Assembly (NCBI RefSeq): GCF_030512175.1
Contig: NZ_JAULBL010000001.1
Span: 62,001-126,000 of the forward strand
DNA from: Paeniglutamicibacter sulfureus
Lineage (GTDB): Bacteria > Actinomycetota > Actinomycetes > Actinomycetales > Micrococcaceae
Direction: 5' to 3'
DNA length: 64,000 nt
Shown here piece by piece: positions 45,505 through 55,200 of this stretch (position 1 is its first letter; the number at the start of each line of letters is the position of its first letter). Below the pieces are notes generated by a model. The model was not told where the DNA came from. It saw only the letters and a program-made list of their open reading frames with translations, and made no database searches. The position numbers and the translations under genes are program-made.

Positions 45505-45827
45505 TCCTGCGCTCCTGGGATTGCGGGTGGACGGTGCGATAGGCCACGGGCCTGTCTGCACCAGGCTTATCGCGCGGCGGAATTGGTCCCCGGCTTGCGA
45601 CTACCCTGTAGCCACATCGTAGGACGTCCAGTGGCGGAATTCACCCATCCGGACACAATCGTTCCAGCAACGTGTTCTTGGAGCGATGTGCCTTGCGCCG
45701 TTGCAGGAGGTACCCCAAACTAACAAGGAGGCCCCCCGGGCACGCGATGAACGTGCCCGGGGAACCTCCCTTGTCTTCGTCCGCTGTGCGGCTCGGTGCC
45801 GGGCCGGTGTTCGGCCGGAGTGAATGT
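45505..45827. other. 323-base region between scoA and prfB
   Basis: It holds the prfB terminator (45723-45774) and presumably the scoA promoter, for which I see no convincing boxes. No gene is visible. Confidence 0.5.
45723..45774 (-). terminator. terminator downstream of prfB
   Basis: A long interrupted stem (AAGGAGG with its complement CCTCCCTT outside, CCCGGGCACG with CGTGCCCGGG inside) spans 45723-45774, about 55 bases past the prfB stop. The minus-strand end reads TTAGTTT. Confidence 0.65.
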
Positions 45828-46943
45828 CTAGGACTGCGGACGGCGCTGTGCCGCCCTCCAACGTATCCCGGCGTCGATGAAGTCATCGAGCTCGCCATCG
45901 AACACGGCGGAAGTGTTTCCGACCTCGTGTTCGGTGCGCAGGTCTTTGACCATTTGGTAGGGATTGAGCACGTAGGAGCGCATCTGGTCGCCCCACGAGG
46001 CTTTGACGTCGCCGGCCATCTGCTTCTTTTGTGCGTCCTGCTCGGCCTTTTTCACCAGCAGCAATCGCGACTGGAGCACGCGCAGAGCCGCCGCACGGTT
46101 TTGGATCTGCGACTTTTCGTTCTGCATAGACACCACAATGCCAGTGGGGATGTGCGTCATGCGCACCGCCGAGTCGGTGGTGTTCACTGACTGTCCACCC
46201 GGACCCGAGGAACGATATACGTCGACGCGGATCTCGTTTTCCGGGATCTCGATGGAATCGTTTTGCTCAATCAGGGGTATGACCTCAACAGCGGCAAATG
46301 ACGTCTGGCGTCGGCCCTGGTTGTCGAAGGGCGAGATGCGCACCAGGCGATGGGTTCCGGCCTCAACCGATAGCGTGCCAAACGCGTAGGGCGCGTTGAT
46401 TTCGAAGGTGGCTGATTTCAAGCCAGCCTCTTCGGCGTAGGAAGTGTCCATGACCCGCGTAGAGTAGCCGTGCTTTTCGGCCCAGCGCATGTACATCCGC
46501 ATCAACATTTCTGCGAAATCGGCGGCATCCACGCCTCCGGCACCGGCACGAATTGTCACAACCGCCTCGCGTGCGTCGAATTCACCGGAGAGCAGCGTCA
46601 CCACTTCCAGGTTCTCCAATGCCTTGCGCACCGACTTTAGCTCGGTTTCCGCTTCCTGCAAGGTATCGGCGTCAGCCTCCATCTCGGCGAGTTCCACCAG
46701 CACTTCCAAGTCGTCGATGCGGGTGCGGATGCTCGTCAGACGCTCAAGCTCAGACTGGCGGTGCGAGAGCTTGGATGTGACCACCTGCGCCGCGGCCGGG
46801 TTGTCCCAGAGATCGGGAACACCCGCTTCCTCGGAGAGCATCGCGATGTCGGCGCGGATGCGCGGCACATCGGAGACCTCTTCGATGGAGGCGTAGGTGG
46901 AACGCAGTGATTTGATTTCGGCAGAAAAGTCAGTTGAAGCCAT
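45828..46943 (-). CDS. prfB: peptide chain release factor 2
   Basis: RF2 releases the finished protein at UGA and UAA. The 371-residue protein has the stop-codon reading tripeptide SPF (204-206) and the catalytic GGQ (249-251). The reading frame is continuous at the start, with no in-frame UGA frameshift site of the kind found in E. coli prfB; this is usual in actinobacteria. I chose the ATG at 46943, where RF2 similarity begins. The gene lies directly after the tad operon and before scoA. Confidence 0.97.
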   Translation of the reverse strand: MASTDFSAEIKSLRSTYASIEEVSDVPRIRADIAMLSEEAGVPDLWDNPAAAQVVTSKLSHRQSELERLTSIRTRIDDLEVLVELAEMEADADTLQEAETELKSVRKALENLEVVTLLSGEFDAREAVVTIRAGAGGVDAADFAEMLMRMYMRWAEKHGYSTRVMDTSYAEEAGLKSATFEINAPYAFGTLSVEAGTHRLVRISPFDNQGRRQTSFAAVEVIPLIEQNDSIEIPENEIRVDVYRSSGPGGQSVNTTDSAVRMTHIPTGIVVSMQNEKSQIQNRAAALRVLQSRLLLVKKAEQDAQKKQMAGDVKASWGDQMRSYVLNPYQMVKDLRTEHEVGNTSAVFDGELDDFIDAGIRWRAAQRRPQS

Positions 46944-47108
46944 GGTAGTTTCCAGCCTACGACATATAAGGCGCCACAATTTGCTTCGGGGCTTGGTTAT
47001 GACAGATGAAGCCCCATCGGTGATCCTGATGGACGCCGTGGTCCAGTCAACGGCGAGGGCGGATCCACCCGTTCCCGCTGGCGGCCTTGGCCAGGTGCAT
47101 TCCGCTAT

Positions 47109-47612
47109 TCAACGTGAGAGCAACGTGCGGGCGTGGGATTCGACGTGGATAGACACCCCGCGCGGGACCACCCAGCCGATGATCGGTGGATGCACCACCG
47201 CGCCCAGGCGCACGTGCGCCGTAACTCCGTCGGGTTCCACGCCGGCGCTGACGATTCGCAGGTTCGAGAACCCTGCCCGGGCGTCAATGTCCGCAAGGTA
47301 TTTTTCCGCTGCGTTTCGGACCTCGGACGGCTGCAACCGAAGCGAAGCGATCTCTCCGCCGCCTGCCGAGAGCTCAAAGTTGTCGGCGGCCGCGGCGACA
47401 GCCCCGTCTGCCACCGAAAGGAGCTTGTGTGCCTGCACGTTAACAGCCGTGGCCGCAAGCACCACGCTAATGGCCAGCAGCGAGATTGCGACCATGCCGA
47501 TGATCAATATCATCGACTGCCCGCTTTCCGCTCTGGACGGGGAAGGTGACCGGGTGGCGGGCATTGTTGCGGTGTCAATGACGCGTCCAGCGGCCCCGCT
47601 GCTGCTACCCAT
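47109..47612 (-). CDS. TadG-like pilus/membrane-secreted protein
   Basis: The 167-residue protein begins with a short charged segment, then SGQSMILIIGMVAISLLAI, the membrane helix of the TadG/TadE group, followed by VQAHKLLSVADGAVAAAADN, the usual start of the surface part. These proteins are thought to be processed or assembled with the tad pilus machine. It overlaps the upstream TadE gene by 8 bases and is the last gene of the operon. The exact role is unknown. Confidence 0.75.
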   Translation of the reverse strand: MGSSSGAAGRVIDTATMPATRSPSPSRAESGQSMILIIGMVAISLLAISVVLAATAVNVQAHKLLSVADGAVAAAADNFELSAGGGEIASLRLQPSEVRNAAEKYLADIDARAGFSNLRIVSAGVEPDGVTAHVRLGAVVHPPIIGWVVPRGVSIHVESHARTLLSR

Positions 47613-48045
47613 ATCGATCGACCCGCTGGGTGGCCTTGGATCCCACGTTGCCCGTGCGCCAGTTCCAGCCATCGGGAAGCATCGGCAGGACGGTCTCGAC
47701 CGACACATTGATTGTCACGGTGCTTCCGGGTGAGAGACATGTCCCCTGGCAGCTGTAACTGAAATTGGTGCGTCCAGGCCCGATCTCCATGTTGGCGGCT
47801 GCCCGCTGAACGGCATCCGCCGCCCGGGCACGTCCCTGGCCCTCGCTTTGCGCCGTGACGAAGACCTTGGCGGCGTGGTCAGCCGCGCCGACCGCCGCGT
47901 AGCTTGCCGCCTGGACCTGTGCGGCGCCCACCACGAGGTACACCAGCGGCACCAGAAGCAATACCACCAGGAAGATGAATTCGATGATGGAGGAACCACT
48001 CTGAGGCCCGGGTGCCTCGCGATGGTCCTGCGGCGGGCTAGCCAT
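47605..48045 (-). CDS. TadE-like pseudopilin (second copy)
   Basis: This 146-residue protein carries GSSIIEFIFLVVLLLVPLVY, a TadE helix with the conserved Glu at +5 after Gly. It has two cysteines in the C-terminal part (SCQGTC), which could form a disulfide. Start and stop overlap its neighbours (8 bases each side), so the three TadE/TadG genes are tightly coupled. Confidence 0.8.
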   Translation of the reverse strand: MASPPQDHREAPGPQSGSSIIEFIFLVVLLLVPLVYLVVGAAQVQAASYAAVGAADHAAKVFVTAQSEGQGRARAADAVQRAAANMEIGPGRTNFSYSCQGTCLSPGSTVTINVSVETVLPMLPDGWNWRTGNVGSKATQRVDRYG

Positions 48046-48445
48046 ATCGCACCGACTCTCCGTGCACCACGAACTCACCTGCGAACGGGATCATGCCGAT
48101 GAGTGGAATTCCCGCCCGGACGGTGATCCGCACGCCGGGAGTTCCCCCGATGCTGATGGCGTTGGCCTGCACATTGGAAGCAAAGCGATCGCTCAGTGCT
48201 CCGCGGATGATGTCCTGCGTGCGACCCACACCGTCACCGGGACCACGGTCTGCCAACGTGCCATACCGGGCACCGGCCGCTGCGGCATCCATCAAGGTAT
48301 TCCTGACGTGAAGCGCAAGAGTGAGCTGCAGGATGGCCAGAAACACGGCGATGAGCAGCGCGGAGACCATCACAAATTCGGCAACGGCCGATCCGCGCTG
48401 GTCGCCCCGCACTTCTTTCATTGAGGGCACGGCGAACCCTGGCAT
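48038..48445 (-). CDS. TadE-like pseudopilin (first copy)
   Basis: The 135-residue protein has RGSAVAEFVMVSALLIAVFLAI, with Glu at +5 after Gly, the signature of TadE minor pilins cut by a prepilin peptidase. AAAGGG lies 6 bases before the ATG at 48445. It is separated by 10 bases from the small pilin-like gene upstream. Confidence 0.82.
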   Translation of the reverse strand: MPGFAVPSMKEVRGDQRGSAVAEFVMVSALLIAVFLAILQLTLALHVRNTLMDAAAAGARYGTLADRGPGDGVGRTQDIIRGALSDRFASNVQANAISIGGTPGVRITVRAGIPLIGMIPFAGEFVVHGESVRYG

Positions 48446-48455
48446 GCCCGTCCCT

Positions 48456-48689
48456 TTAGCCCAGGCCCGAAACCCGGTTGATTGCCTGGTTGAACAGCTC
48501 TTCCAGCCGGGGACCGGCGATAGCCAGCAGCGCTGCAACCAACAACGCGCTCATCAAGGTGATCATCACCCATCCGGGCACGTCGCCACGTTCATTGCGC
48601 TTTACGCGTTCGGCCAACTCCGTGGCGCGGGTACCTGCCCACATGCCCATGCCGAACATCAACAATCCAAACTGCCGTGCGATCCTCAT
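48456..48689 (-). CDS. small Flp-pilin-like protein
   Basis: A 77-residue protein with a basic N-terminal half and ERGDVPGWVMITLMSALLV, a single hydrophobic helix after Gly, as in type IVb (Flp) pilins, but without the usual Glu-Tyr pair at +5/+6. AAGGAG 7 bases before the ATG predicts strong translation, as expected for the major subunit. It may be the pilin of this system, or only a minor membrane protein; homology is weak. Confidence 0.6.
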   Translation of the reverse strand: MRIARQFGLLMFGMGMWAGTRATELAERVKRNERGDVPGWVMITLMSALLVAALLAIAGPRLEELFNQAINRVSGLG

Positions 48690-48855
48690 GTCATTTCTCC
48701 TTGCCGGTTTGTTGCCGCGCCGTCCGCCGGCGCGAGTGCCTGGTGCTGCTAGCCATGAATTTGGTGCCGCTCCGTACCTGCCGAGTTCCCGCGACAGTCG
48801 GACACGTCGGGATCCCGTCCGGGTTCCGCTGCTTGCCCTGCTTCTGCACCTTTCG

Positions 48856-49797
48856 TTAGTAGTTCATGTCGATCAGCGAAAGTCCCGGATACACCGCGAA
48901 AACGATGGTCAGGGGCAGTATGCCGAAAACTATGGGTACCATCATGCCGATTTCCTTCTTGCCCGCGGTCTCCATCAGCTCCCGCTTGGCAGCGTCACGC
49001 ACGTCTTGGGCCTGCGCCCGCATGACCGCGGCGATTGGCGTCCCGCGCTCACTGGCCACGATGATCGCGTCGACGAAACGCGTCATTGCCGTGAGCTGAA
49101 TGCGGTCGGACATGTCGGACAGGGCGCCGGCCAGTGTCGCGCCGGCGCGGACATGGGCAAGGGTGAGGGAAAATTCCTCGCTGAGTGCACCTCTGGATGT
49201 GCGCGCCACCCGTTCAATCGAGCCCACAGTACTTTCCCCCGCGGCCACGGCCAGCGCCATGAGCTCGGCGATCGTGGGGAATTGGTTCAGGATTCGCTTG
49301 CTGCGGCGGGTGGTCTGCTCCCCGAGGTACCAGTCGCGCAGCAGGTAGCCGCCCACCGCACAAAAGACGAGGACCACCAGTGCCAGCATCGGGTTGAAGC
49401 GACCGGCCACAATGTTCAGGCCGATCAGGGCGGCGCCGAGCAACGTCAACCCGGCCGACCACAGAAGCTGTTGGGCGCGAAAATCCAACACGCCGATCCG
49501 CAGCCCTGCACGCGCCAGTCGCCGTGCCAGGGCCTCGTTGCTCGGATTCAGCCGCTGCGACATTCGTGCCACATCGGCCAGGACCGGACCCACGATGCGC
49601 CCGAGCGGTCCAAAGGGGGTTTGCGCGGCGAGCGGTTCGACGAGGATTCGTGAACCGCTCCTGCCGGCGCGAAGGTGGGGAGCCAGACGCTGGGAGAAAG
49701 TCACAGGGCGCATCGCCGGGATCCGGACCAGCACGAGCCATAGTCCGCTGCCCAGACACAGACCCAACACCAATGCCAGGATCGTTGTGGTGCTCAT
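48856..49797 (-). CDS. tadC: tad secretion inner-membrane protein TadC
   Basis: A 313-residue T2SSF-type platform protein. It has a helix at the N-terminus, a pair of helices in the middle, the conserved cytoplasmic helical core (FPTIAELMALAVAAGESTVGSI...) and a C-terminal helix (MMVPIVFGILPLTIVFAVYPG). The ATG at 49797 overlaps the TadB stop by ATGA, and an in-frame extension to 49959 is discarded. With TadB it forms the membrane base that the TadA ATPase acts on. Confidence 0.88.
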   Translation of the reverse strand: MSTTTILALVLGLCLGSGLWLVLVRIPAMRPVTFSQRLAPHLRAGRSGSRILVEPLAAQTPFGPLGRIVGPVLADVARMSQRLNPSNEALARRLARAGLRIGVLDFRAQQLLWSAGLTLLGAALIGLNIVAGRFNPMLALVVLVFCAVGGYLLRDWYLGEQTTRRSKRILNQFPTIAELMALAVAAGESTVGSIERVARTSRGALSEEFSLTLAHVRAGATLAGALSDMSDRIQLTAMTRFVDAIIVASERGTPIAAVMRAQAQDVRDAAKRELMETAGKKEIGMMVPIVFGILPLTIVFAVYPGLSLIDMNY

Positions 49798-50645
49798 CGA
49801 AACACCCGTTCTTCCTCGGGCAGGCGTCCGATGCGCATCATCGCCCGGTAACAAAGGAAGGACACCGCCAGGCCGCCGGCGAGCACCAGCATCCCGGTGA
49901 CCGTGGAATACGCGTAGACCGCCGCCGGCTGCCCGGCCAACAGCAACAGGATGACCCACGGGGCGGCGATGGCAAGCCGGGCCGCCGACACCGTCCAGGA
50001 CTGCCGGGCCTCGAGCTCACCGCGAGTCCGGGCAGCATCGCGCAGGAAGGAGCTGAGTGTGCCGAGCATCTCTCCCAAGTCGGTGCCTCCGACTTCGCGG
50101 GTGATGCGAAGGGCCTCTACAATCTTGTCGGCGACCGGATCGGCCAAGCGTGCAGCCAGACGTTCGAGCGAATCGTTGAAGCGTGCCGTCGCCCGGTAGT
50201 CCAGGCCGAATTCCGTGAATGCCGGACGCAGCGCCTCGGGCCCCTGTTGCCCCAGCTGGGTGAGCGCCTCGGGCAACGACATCCCGGCTCTGATTGCCGA
50301 TCGCAGGTGGTCGACAACGTCAGGCCATTGTTCCCGGAGATTCGCGGCGCGCTTGGTGGCCTGGTGCGCCACGAGCACCCACGGGGCACCCGCGCCGAAC
50401 CCGGCGAAGGTCAGGGCGATCAGCGGCGCTCCGGTCAGGATGAGAACTACCAGTCCGACGATGACCCCGGCGGTGATCGAAGCGGAGATGAATCCGCCCC
50501 GGGTCACCTTGTCCAGCCCGGCATGCAGCAGCAAGGTTTCGATATGTCCATTACCGGCTCGCGATCCCGTTCCCGCCACAGAGGTGAAAGAGCGATAAAC
50601 CAGCAGCAACCCGAAGCCGAGGGTGAGTCCTAGGAACACACTCAC
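49794..50645 (-). CDS. tadB: tad secretion inner-membrane protein TadB
   Basis: A 283-residue T2SSF-type protein with helices at the N-terminus, two near 55-95 and two at the C-terminus, and the cytoplasmic core QWPDVVDHLRSAIRAGMSLPEAL. The GTG start overlaps the tadA stop (GTGA), so tadA-tadB-tadC are translationally linked in order. Confidence 0.9.
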   Translation of the reverse strand: MSVFLGLTLGFGLLLVYRSFTSVAGTGSRAGNGHIETLLLHAGLDKVTRGGFISASITAGVIVGLVVLILTGAPLIALTFAGFGAGAPWVLVAHQATKRAANLREQWPDVVDHLRSAIRAGMSLPEALTQLGQQGPEALRPAFTEFGLDYRATARFNDSLERLAARLADPVADKIVEALRITREVGGTDLGEMLGTLSSFLRDAARTRGELEARQSWTVSAARLAIAAPWVILLLLAGQPAAVYAYSTVTGMLVLAGGLAVSFLCYRAMMRIGRLPEEERVFR

Positions 50646-51871
50646 GCCACCAGCCTCCCCAGTTCCGCGACGTCGATGCCGGCGTCAAGCAATTTCGGGT
50701 GTGCAAGGTCCGCTGCGGGTTGCAGTTCCAGCACCCCTTCAACGTGCTCGAACAGCGTCGTTGTTTCGATCGCACCATTTTCCACGCGCCGGCCCAGCGC
50801 CATGATCTCCCCCACGAAGCGCTTTCCCGCCGCGTCGCGCCGGCAATGCACCACCAGGTCGATGCAGGCCGCCACCGTCGGGATGACGAAGTTCGGCGAG
50901 ATGTTCTCTCCTGCCAGCAACGGCAAGGTGCAGATCTTGGTCAACGCGTCATGCGCGGAATTCGCGTGGATTGTTGAAAGCCCTGGCAACCCGGAGTTGA
51001 GAGCGATCAGCATGTCAAGTGCCTCGGCCTCACGGACCTCGCCAATGACCAACCGGTCAGGACGCATGCGCAATGCTTCCTTGACCAGCCGCCGCATGTT
51101 GATTTCGCCGTTGCCCTCGAGGTTCTGTTGCCGGGTCTGCAGTCCCACCACGTCGCGCAGGTTGATCTTGAGTTCGAAAATCTCTTCAATCGTCACCACG
51201 CGCTCTCGGCTGCCTATCGAGGAGGCAAGGCAGTTGAGCATCGTCGTCTTCCCGGCCTGCGTGGCCCCTGAAACCAGCACGTTCAACCCGGCTCCGACGG
51301 CGATATCCAAGTAGTACGCCGCTTGCCGGGACATCGAGCCGAGCTCCACCAGGTGGTCAAGCCGGCTGGCCCTGGCGATGAACTTGCGAATGTTCACGGC
51401 CCAGTGTCTTCTGGTGATATCCGGGATGACCACGTGGAGTCGTGAGCCGTCTGGCAACTGACAGTCAACGAAGGGCTGGGAAAGATCCAGGCGGCGCCCG
51501 GAGGACTTGAGCATGCGCTCGACCAGTGCCGGAATCTCGGCCTCGAGCAATCTGATCGAAGTCAGCTCCGAGGTGCCTCCGCGAGCGGCAAAAACCTCGT
51601 GCGGACCGTTGATCCAGATTTCCTCGACGTCCGGGTCATCGAGCAGGGGCTGGAGGGCACCGAGACCGGCAACAGCGTCCATGACCCGTCGGCGGGCGAT
51701 GCCCAATTCCCCCAGCGCCGGCAGCACGCCGAGCAGGGAACGTTCGTCGTAGTCGCGGACCACTTCGTCAACCAGACGCCGGACCTCGCCCACCTGGGTG
51801 GATGGGTCGAGCCCATGCCTGCGGATGAGCTCGCGTACCTCATCCTCGACTATCGCCAGTCCGTCAGCCAT
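50642..51871 (-). CDS. tadA: tad pilus assembly ATPase TadA (CpaF)
   Basis: The 409-residue motor of the tad/Flp pilus. It has an N-terminal helical domain, WINGPHEVFAARGG, Walker A GATQAGKTT (202-210), the Asp-box VVTIEEIFELKI and the GEVREAEALDML Walker B/His region; the His box is LSTIHANSAHDAL. AGGGAAG precedes the ATG. It heads the operon downstream of a promoter at 52026-52055. No tadZ/cpaE gene is next to it. Confidence 0.93.
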   Translation of the reverse strand: MADGLAIVEDEVRELIRRHGLDPSTQVGEVRRLVDEVVRDYDERSLLGVLPALGELGIARRRVMDAVAGLGALQPLLDDPDVEEIWINGPHEVFAARGGTSELTSIRLLEAEIPALVERMLKSSGRRLDLSQPFVDCQLPDGSRLHVVIPDITRRHWAVNIRKFIARASRLDHLVELGSMSRQAAYYLDIAVGAGLNVLVSGATQAGKTTMLNCLASSIGSRERVVTIEEIFELKINLRDVVGLQTRQQNLEGNGEINMRRLVKEALRMRPDRLVIGEVREAEALDMLIALNSGLPGLSTIHANSAHDALTKICTLPLLAGENISPNFVIPTVAACIDLVVHCRRDAAGKRFVGEIMALGRRVENGAIETTTLFEHVEGVLELQPAADLAHPKLLDAGIDVAELGRLVA

Positions 51872-52252
51872 CGTGCTTCCCTACCGTGACCCGTCCCGGA
51901 CACTGCCGGGAGCGGCGCCGTTCGCCGAAGCGCGTGGGGAGGCGGTTCTTGGCGGTGGCCATGCTCGGCATCCCTTTGTGCTGGTGAGCGACGGTATCCA
52001 GTTAGTTGCTAGACGCAATATGGCGACCCTATCCCGCGCGCCGTGCCAGCTTCAAGGCTCCTGCCAAATCTGTGGACAAATGACTATGTATCGGTCCCCC
52101 GTCCACAGACGGGCAAGGTCGCGGTGGTTGCCAGTCTCCGGATTCCCTAGATTGGGAGGGCGCGCCGCCCGGCGCCGAGAACGTTGCCGACTACGGCTTC
52201 CGGCAAAGTCCGTCAAAGGCACAAGGGCCTAAACCAGCAAAAGGCGGTGCAC
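51872..52252. other. 381-base divergent promoter region (tad / FHA-FtsK)
   Basis: Holds the tad promoter and, on the plus strand, a TAGATT box at 52148-52153 that might serve the FHA-FtsK gene. No gene is evident. Confidence 0.5.
52026..52055 (-). promoter_or_regulatory. promoter of the tad operon
   Basis: On the minus strand TTGAAG (52050-52055), an 18-base spacer and TAGGGT (52026-52031) predict a start near 52018, leaving about 150 bases before tadA. Confidence 0.5.
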
Positions 52253-55200
52253 GTGGCAGGGAAACTCCACATCCGGCTCAATTCCCCCGCATTGGGCCAG
52301 CCGGTGCTGCTCGAACTGGCGGCAGCAGAACCCGTCAGCGGCCTTCGGCTGGCCGGTGTCCTGGCCCCACGCTGGCCCGGCATTATCTGGCATTGGGCGG
52401 GAAAAGCACTCACAGACGTCCCGCGGCTGCCGATGTCGGGAAGGATCCTGCTCTCCGACTCGCCGGTGGGGCCCGAACCCCACCAGCACCCTCGCTCGGA
52501 CGGGCATGATCCCGCCGTGCTGGTGGTGATGCGGGGTCCCGATCCCGGCGGAGCCCTGCCTCTTCGTCGCGGGGTCTATGCACTGGGACGCGGCGAAGTC
52601 GACCTGCCCATCGGCGATCTGGGGCTCTCGCGCCGTCACGCGCTGTTACGGGTGACCGACACTTCCATCGTGCTCAGTGACGAAGCATCGTCCAACGGCG
52701 TGTGGTTCGCCCAAACGCCGATCCTTGAGCGGCGACTGCTCATCGGTGATTCATTCAGCGCCGGAGGGAGCGACTTCGCGGTGCTCCCGGCTCGTGGGCT
52801 CTCACCGGGTCCGGTGCAATGGCCGTTGGAACCAGTCCCCCTCGCCGCGGACGAGCCAGGCAGCAGGCTGGCGATGTTGCTCATCGGGGCCCTCGCGCCG
52901 CTTGGTCTCGGGTTGGGGTTGTTCCTGATGACACGCAGTGTGTTCTTCCTGGCCTTCTCCGCCATTTCTCTGCTCACCGGAGGGTTGCCCGCGTTGCTGC
53001 TGCTTCGGGCCAAGGCACGCTTCCGTCGGGCCTGGGCCCAGGCAACGGTGGCGGATGCGAAACGGCGCGAGGACTTGGCTCCTCCCCTGGGTGCGGTGGC
53101 GGCAGGACTTGCCGACGGCGGCGGCATCGTGGACGGGGCCGGTTTCCCGGCGCTGGTCATCGGGCACGGCCGCCTGGCCGCATGGTTGTGCAGCGGATCC
53201 GGCGCCGATCCGCCCGCCCCGCGGCTTGCACGCGGAAAATCTCCAACGACAACGGGACCGTACAACCGACGGCGCCGGCGCCGGCGCACCAACGCGTTCG
53301 CCAACTTCCGGGCCACGAGAGCCGACGCCGGAAACGCGGATCCGTCCAACCTCGGCATATTGCAGGATTCCCCCGTCCCGCTGCTTCTGCACGCCGGGGC
53401 GATGGTGTGGTTCCCGGGGCTGGAATCAGGTTGGGGCCCGGTGCTGCGCGGCGTGTTGGTGCGGTGGCTTCCGCTGTTGGCCGCGGGCACCCTGGAGGTG
53501 GTGGTGCTGGGCCCGGCTGGTTTTCTGCCCGCCGAATTCGCAATGCTGCCCGGTGTCCGGGTGCTCCCCGCGGATGCAAAGCTGCCCTCGACCCACACCC
53601 CCAGGATCGTGCTGTGCACCGGAATCCGGAGTACACAGCACGCCCAACCGATTCCCCCGGCAACCACCGATGCCGGTCCGACAGTGTGGTTCCACTGCGG
53701 CGGTTCGGCACCGGTGGCCGGAGCCGAGGCGCACATCGACTGCCGGTCCGGTCGGTTGGTCCTGCAGTGTTCGGGCCGGGAACACAATCCATGGCTGTGG
53801 CCCGCACCGCCGGCGCGTGGGATAACAGGGGGTCGCGCGCCCGGATCACCGGGACAGGCTTCACCTCGTGGCTCCGGACCGGCGGATAACCCCGGACCGG
53901 GACCGGTTCAAGACGGCGATCTCCCGGACAGCTCCCTGCCCGTGGAGTTGGAGGGGATCGGGTTCGACACCCTCGCGCGTGCCATCCGGCGGCTGGTGCC
54001 GCTGGATGCGGCTGGGTTGGATCCGGTCAACGAAGCCGCCTCTGCGACCCCGACGGGCGTCACCCACCGCACGGGAGCCCTCATCGGGGACACCGCCGAA
54101 GGGCCACTGCACCTGGACCTCGACGCCGACGGGCCACACCTATTGGTCGCCGGAACCACCGGTTCGGGAAAATCCGAGTTGCTTCGCTCCTTGGTGCTGG
54201 GCCTGGCCACGGGAACCGGACCAGACGCTTTGGCATTCATGCTCGTCGATTTCAAGGGAGGTGCCACCCTGGCCCCGCTGTCCGGGCTGCCGCACGTCCA
54301 GGACTTCGTATCCGACCTGGATGCTGCCGCCGGGGAACGGATCCTTGAACTGCTGGGGCACGAACTTCGCCGGCGCGAGGCATTCCTGGCGCAGCATGCG
54401 GCCACCGACCACCGGGACTACCTGCGATTGCGCACCGCCACCGACCCGCCGTTGCCCAAGCTCGTGGTGCTCATCGACGAATTTCGCGTTTTCGCCACCG
54501 AGCTGCCCGAGGCACTGGAACGGGTGGTCCACATCGCCACTGTCGGCCGCTCGCTGGGGATCCACCTGGTGCTCAGCACCCAACGGCCGGCCGGGACCAT
54601 CAGTGCACCATTGCGCGCCAATATCGGCTCGGTCATCGCGTTGCGCACCATCGGCGAATCCGAATCCAATGACCTGATCGGCTCCGCCGCGGCGGCGCGG
54701 CTGGATGCGTCGACCCCCGGTTTGGCATATTTCCGGCGCGGGGGTGGCTCCCCTGTGAAGTTCCGGGCTCGCGTCAACGCCCGTCCGAGCGTCCCGGCGC
54801 GGTTGCGGGGATTCGGCCCCTGCCTGGACGAAGTGCACTTCGATGAGGAGGTGCCCGCCGCCCGACCCGGCGCCGCATCCAAGGCAGCGGTGGACGAAGC
54901 CTCCGGGCAGACCGTGCCCGGTTCCGAGTTGACCGCGCAGGTGGAATCCATCCGTGAGAGGCACCGCGACGTCGAGCCCGCCCCGAACCCGTTTTCCGCA
55001 GCGCTCCCCCGGCACCTGCCCGCGATCCCCCGCTCGGTGCTCCGGCAGGTATCGGGGCACCAGGGGGTGGTCGGGATGCTGGATCGTCCCCACTTGCCGC
55101 AGGCAGGTCCCCTGGTCTTCACCCCTCAGTCCACGTCCCGGCTCATGGTCTGCGGCCTGCCGGGCTCCGGCATCGAGCGGGTGCCGGAATTGCTGGTCCA

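Noticed and set aside
46880-46979. Programmed frameshift in prfB
   Set aside because: The frame is continuous with no in-frame UGA slip site.
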